Shown here: positions 63,102 to 64,000 of the stretch, one piece after another
How the letters are laid out: every line of letters begins with the position of its first letter
How positions within the stretch are numbered: position 1 is the stretch's first letter
The notes under the pieces: generated by a model
Database searches by the model: none
The model's input: only the letters and a program-made list of their open reading frames with translations
Told to the model about the DNA's origin: nothing
Origin: Caldivirga sp. MU80
GTDB lineage: Archaea > Thermoproteota > Thermoprotei > Thermoproteales > Thermocladiaceae
DNA: 64,000 bases
NCBI RefSeq assembly: GCF_001663375.1
Contig: NZ_LCTF01000004.1
Location: 1-64,000, forward strand
Reading direction: 5' to 3'
Program-made: the position numbers and the translations under genes

Positions 63102-63752
63102 TTAATGGGTCTTAACGTCAATGCTGGTTAACCTGGCGGCCCTTTCAATTAAGTAACCTGCAACCTTAAGCTTAACCCTCTTCACTGCGTCATCCCTCTT
63201 AATTGGGACGCTTGGGTTAAACCCCCTAACCACAATGCGCCTTGAACCCATGTAGGCCGCTAGGTAAACTGCCCTATCCCCATCAGTAAAGCCAGGTATT
63301 AATACTGAGCAACCCACTGGCCAAACCTGTACGCTTGGTATTAATCTATTCATTAAACCAGCGTATTTAACGTATGTACCCACGTTGTCGCCGTGCGCAT
63401 GCCCAATCACAATCCCCCTGAACCCAATTAGGCTATCTGGGTCATAATCGAAGTCAGTCACGACCAAGTCAGGCACTACACCATCATTAACCAGCTTACG
63501 TAACGTGAACCCCTCAACGGCTATGACAAGTCCCCTTGGGTCGGGTTCACCGGAGTAGGGGGGCATGTATATCGTCACCGTATCCCAGTCCAATGACCAA
63601 AGTTCACCTGGGTCTGCGTTGCAGTAGTTGCTGGCTACTTTAGCCGCGTAAAAGTCACCGTTGAAGTTCAGCCCCAGGTCACTTAATGCATTAGTGTATA
63701 TTGCCCTAGTCATCATGGCCTCCAGTGGATCAAACACAATAGCCTTCCTCAT
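63102..63752 (-). CDS. mptE: 6-hydroxymethylpterin diphosphokinase MptE-like protein
   Basis: The 216-residue protein has the DUF115 hallmarks: VPDLVVTDFDYDPDSLIGFR, VIGHAHGDNVGTY and IPGFTDGDRAVYLAAYMGSR. The archaeal MptE enzyme transfers pyrophosphate to 6-hydroxymethyl-dihydropterin in tetrahydromethanopterin synthesis. The length is close to that of characterised members. A TTTATAAAA box 25-33 bases upstream is shared with the divergent MFS gene, so the mRNA is leaderless. Confidence 0.85.
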   Translation of the reverse strand: MRKAIVFDPLEAMMTRAIYTNALSDLGLNFNGDFYAAKVASNYCNADPGELWSLDWDTVTIYMPPYSGEPDPRGLVIAVEGFTLRKLVNDGVVPDLVVTDFDYDPDSLIGFRGIVIGHAHGDNVGTYVKYAGLMNRLIPSVQVWPVGCSVLIPGFTDGDRAVYLAAYMGSRRIVVRGFNPSVPIKRDDAVKRVKLKVAGYLIERAARLTSIDVKTH

Positions 63753-63776
63753 TTACCACTGAACCTTGTAGAATGG

Positions 63777-63785
63777 TTTATAAAA
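63777..63785. promoter_or_regulatory. Shared TATA box between mptE and the MFS gene
   Basis: TTTATAAAA is centred 29 bases before the mptE ATG on the minus strand and 27 bases before the GTG at 63,808 on the plus strand. Its near-symmetry lets it serve both directions. Confidence 0.5.
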
Positions 63786-63807
63786 GGTTTGCCGATATCG
63801 CAGCCCT

Positions 63808-64000
63808 GTGTCAATTGCAAGAGCTGAGTATGACCTTAAGTACGCCTACAGGGCCATGGCCATATTAGCCTCGCTGGCGGTTATCGTAATGTACATAGAA
63901 GGCATGTTAATACCATCATTAACGGAGATAGAGAGGGAGTTTGGGGTTACCTCAAGCCAGGTCAGTTGGGTTTTATCATCATACCTACTCTCCGGCACGG
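63808..64000 (+). CDS. MFS transporter, N-terminal part, cut by window edge
   Basis: The frame runs from GTG 63,808 to the window end with 64 codons. The N-terminus is charged (SIARAEYDLKYAYRAM) and the first membrane span is AILASLAVIVMYIEGMLIPS. LTEIEREFGVTSSQVSWVLS is typical of the drug/proton antiporter (DHA2-like) family, in which this stretch follows span 1. Nothing more can be said of the substrate. Confidence 0.75.
   Translation, partial: MSIARAEYDLKYAYRAMAILASLAVIVMYIEGMLIPSLTEIEREFGVTSSQVSWVLSSYLLSGT

Noticed and set aside
1-64000. CRISPR array
   Set aside because: No regularly spaced direct repeats of 24-37 bases were seen; the repeats found are element ends and the palindrome region at 34.5 kb.

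Overview
This window is chromosomal DNA of a hyperthermophilic or thermophilic crenarchaeon (Thermoproteota). The archaeal character comes from uL14, uL6, a short zinc-type uS14, NMD3, glycerol-1-phosphate dehydrogenase, a prepilin peptidase of the PibD type, MptE, leaderless genes with TATA boxes 24-29 bases upstream, and a CCA-encoded tRNA with an intron. PaREP1-type and degenerate retropepsin-type genes, TnpB-only elements, GTG starts and moderate GC point to the Thermoproteales, something like Caldivirga, Vulcanisaeta or Thermocladium. The genus is an inference.

Layout. 0-5 kb: a truncated TnpB gene, uL14, a broken PaREP1 gene carrying a 0.23 kb element, and divergent hutH/hutI. 5-11 kb: a membrane GT-C-like protein and a complete pstSCAB phosphate-uptake operon. 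11-19 kb is the accessory zone: a decayed retropepsin-like gene, a vapBC toxin-antitoxin operon split by a TnpB-like element, hutG, a HEPN/MNT toxin-antitoxin pair, a nitrilase-family amidase, a TnpB insertion sequence with an internal stop, and an AAA-type ATPase split by an in-frame stop. 19-29 kb: acyl-CoA dehydrogenase, hutU, an MFS transporter, a ureohydrolase, a class III aminotransferase and a cation exchanger. 29-37 kb: acylphosphatase, RdgB, TldD, EgsA, two GT2 glycosyltransferases, an AhbC/NirJ-like radical SAM protein and MazG. 37-47 kb: tRNA-Ser, a large glycosylated surface protein, an MFS pseudogene interrupted by a TnpB-derived MITE, a divergent AcrIII-1-type ring-nuclease-like protein, sdhBCD and an isoaspartyl peptidase. 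47-64 kb: uS14, 5S rRNA, sufCBD, carbamate kinase, uL6, prepilin peptidase, NMD3, glutamine synthetase, tRNA-Thr, a nucleotide-sugar dehydrogenase, a GT2 enzyme, MptE and the start of an MFS transporter.

How the genes work together. hutH, hutU, hutI and hutG form a full path from histidine to glutamate plus formamide, scattered over 22 kb. The MFS transporter divergent from hutU could bring in the substrate and the nitrilase-family enzyme could be the formamidase; both are inferences. A guanidinobutyrase-like ureohydrolase faces a GABA-type aminotransferase, which suggests a second nitrogen-salvage module. Glutamine synthetase and carbamate kinase fit the same theme.

Most unusual content. 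Three elements share an approximately 100-base block of covarying hairpins ending in GAGAGACGG. One full-length copy carries a RuvC-type TnpB-like protein without a zinc finger, and the structured block lies directly upstream of that gene, as the omega RNA does in IscB loci. Two short copies carry only the ends. The three copies have broken a PaREP1 gene, split a vapBC operon and replaced the C-terminus of an aminotransferase. The ring-nuclease-like protein, whose expected catalytic histidine is replaced by arginine, is the other highlight.
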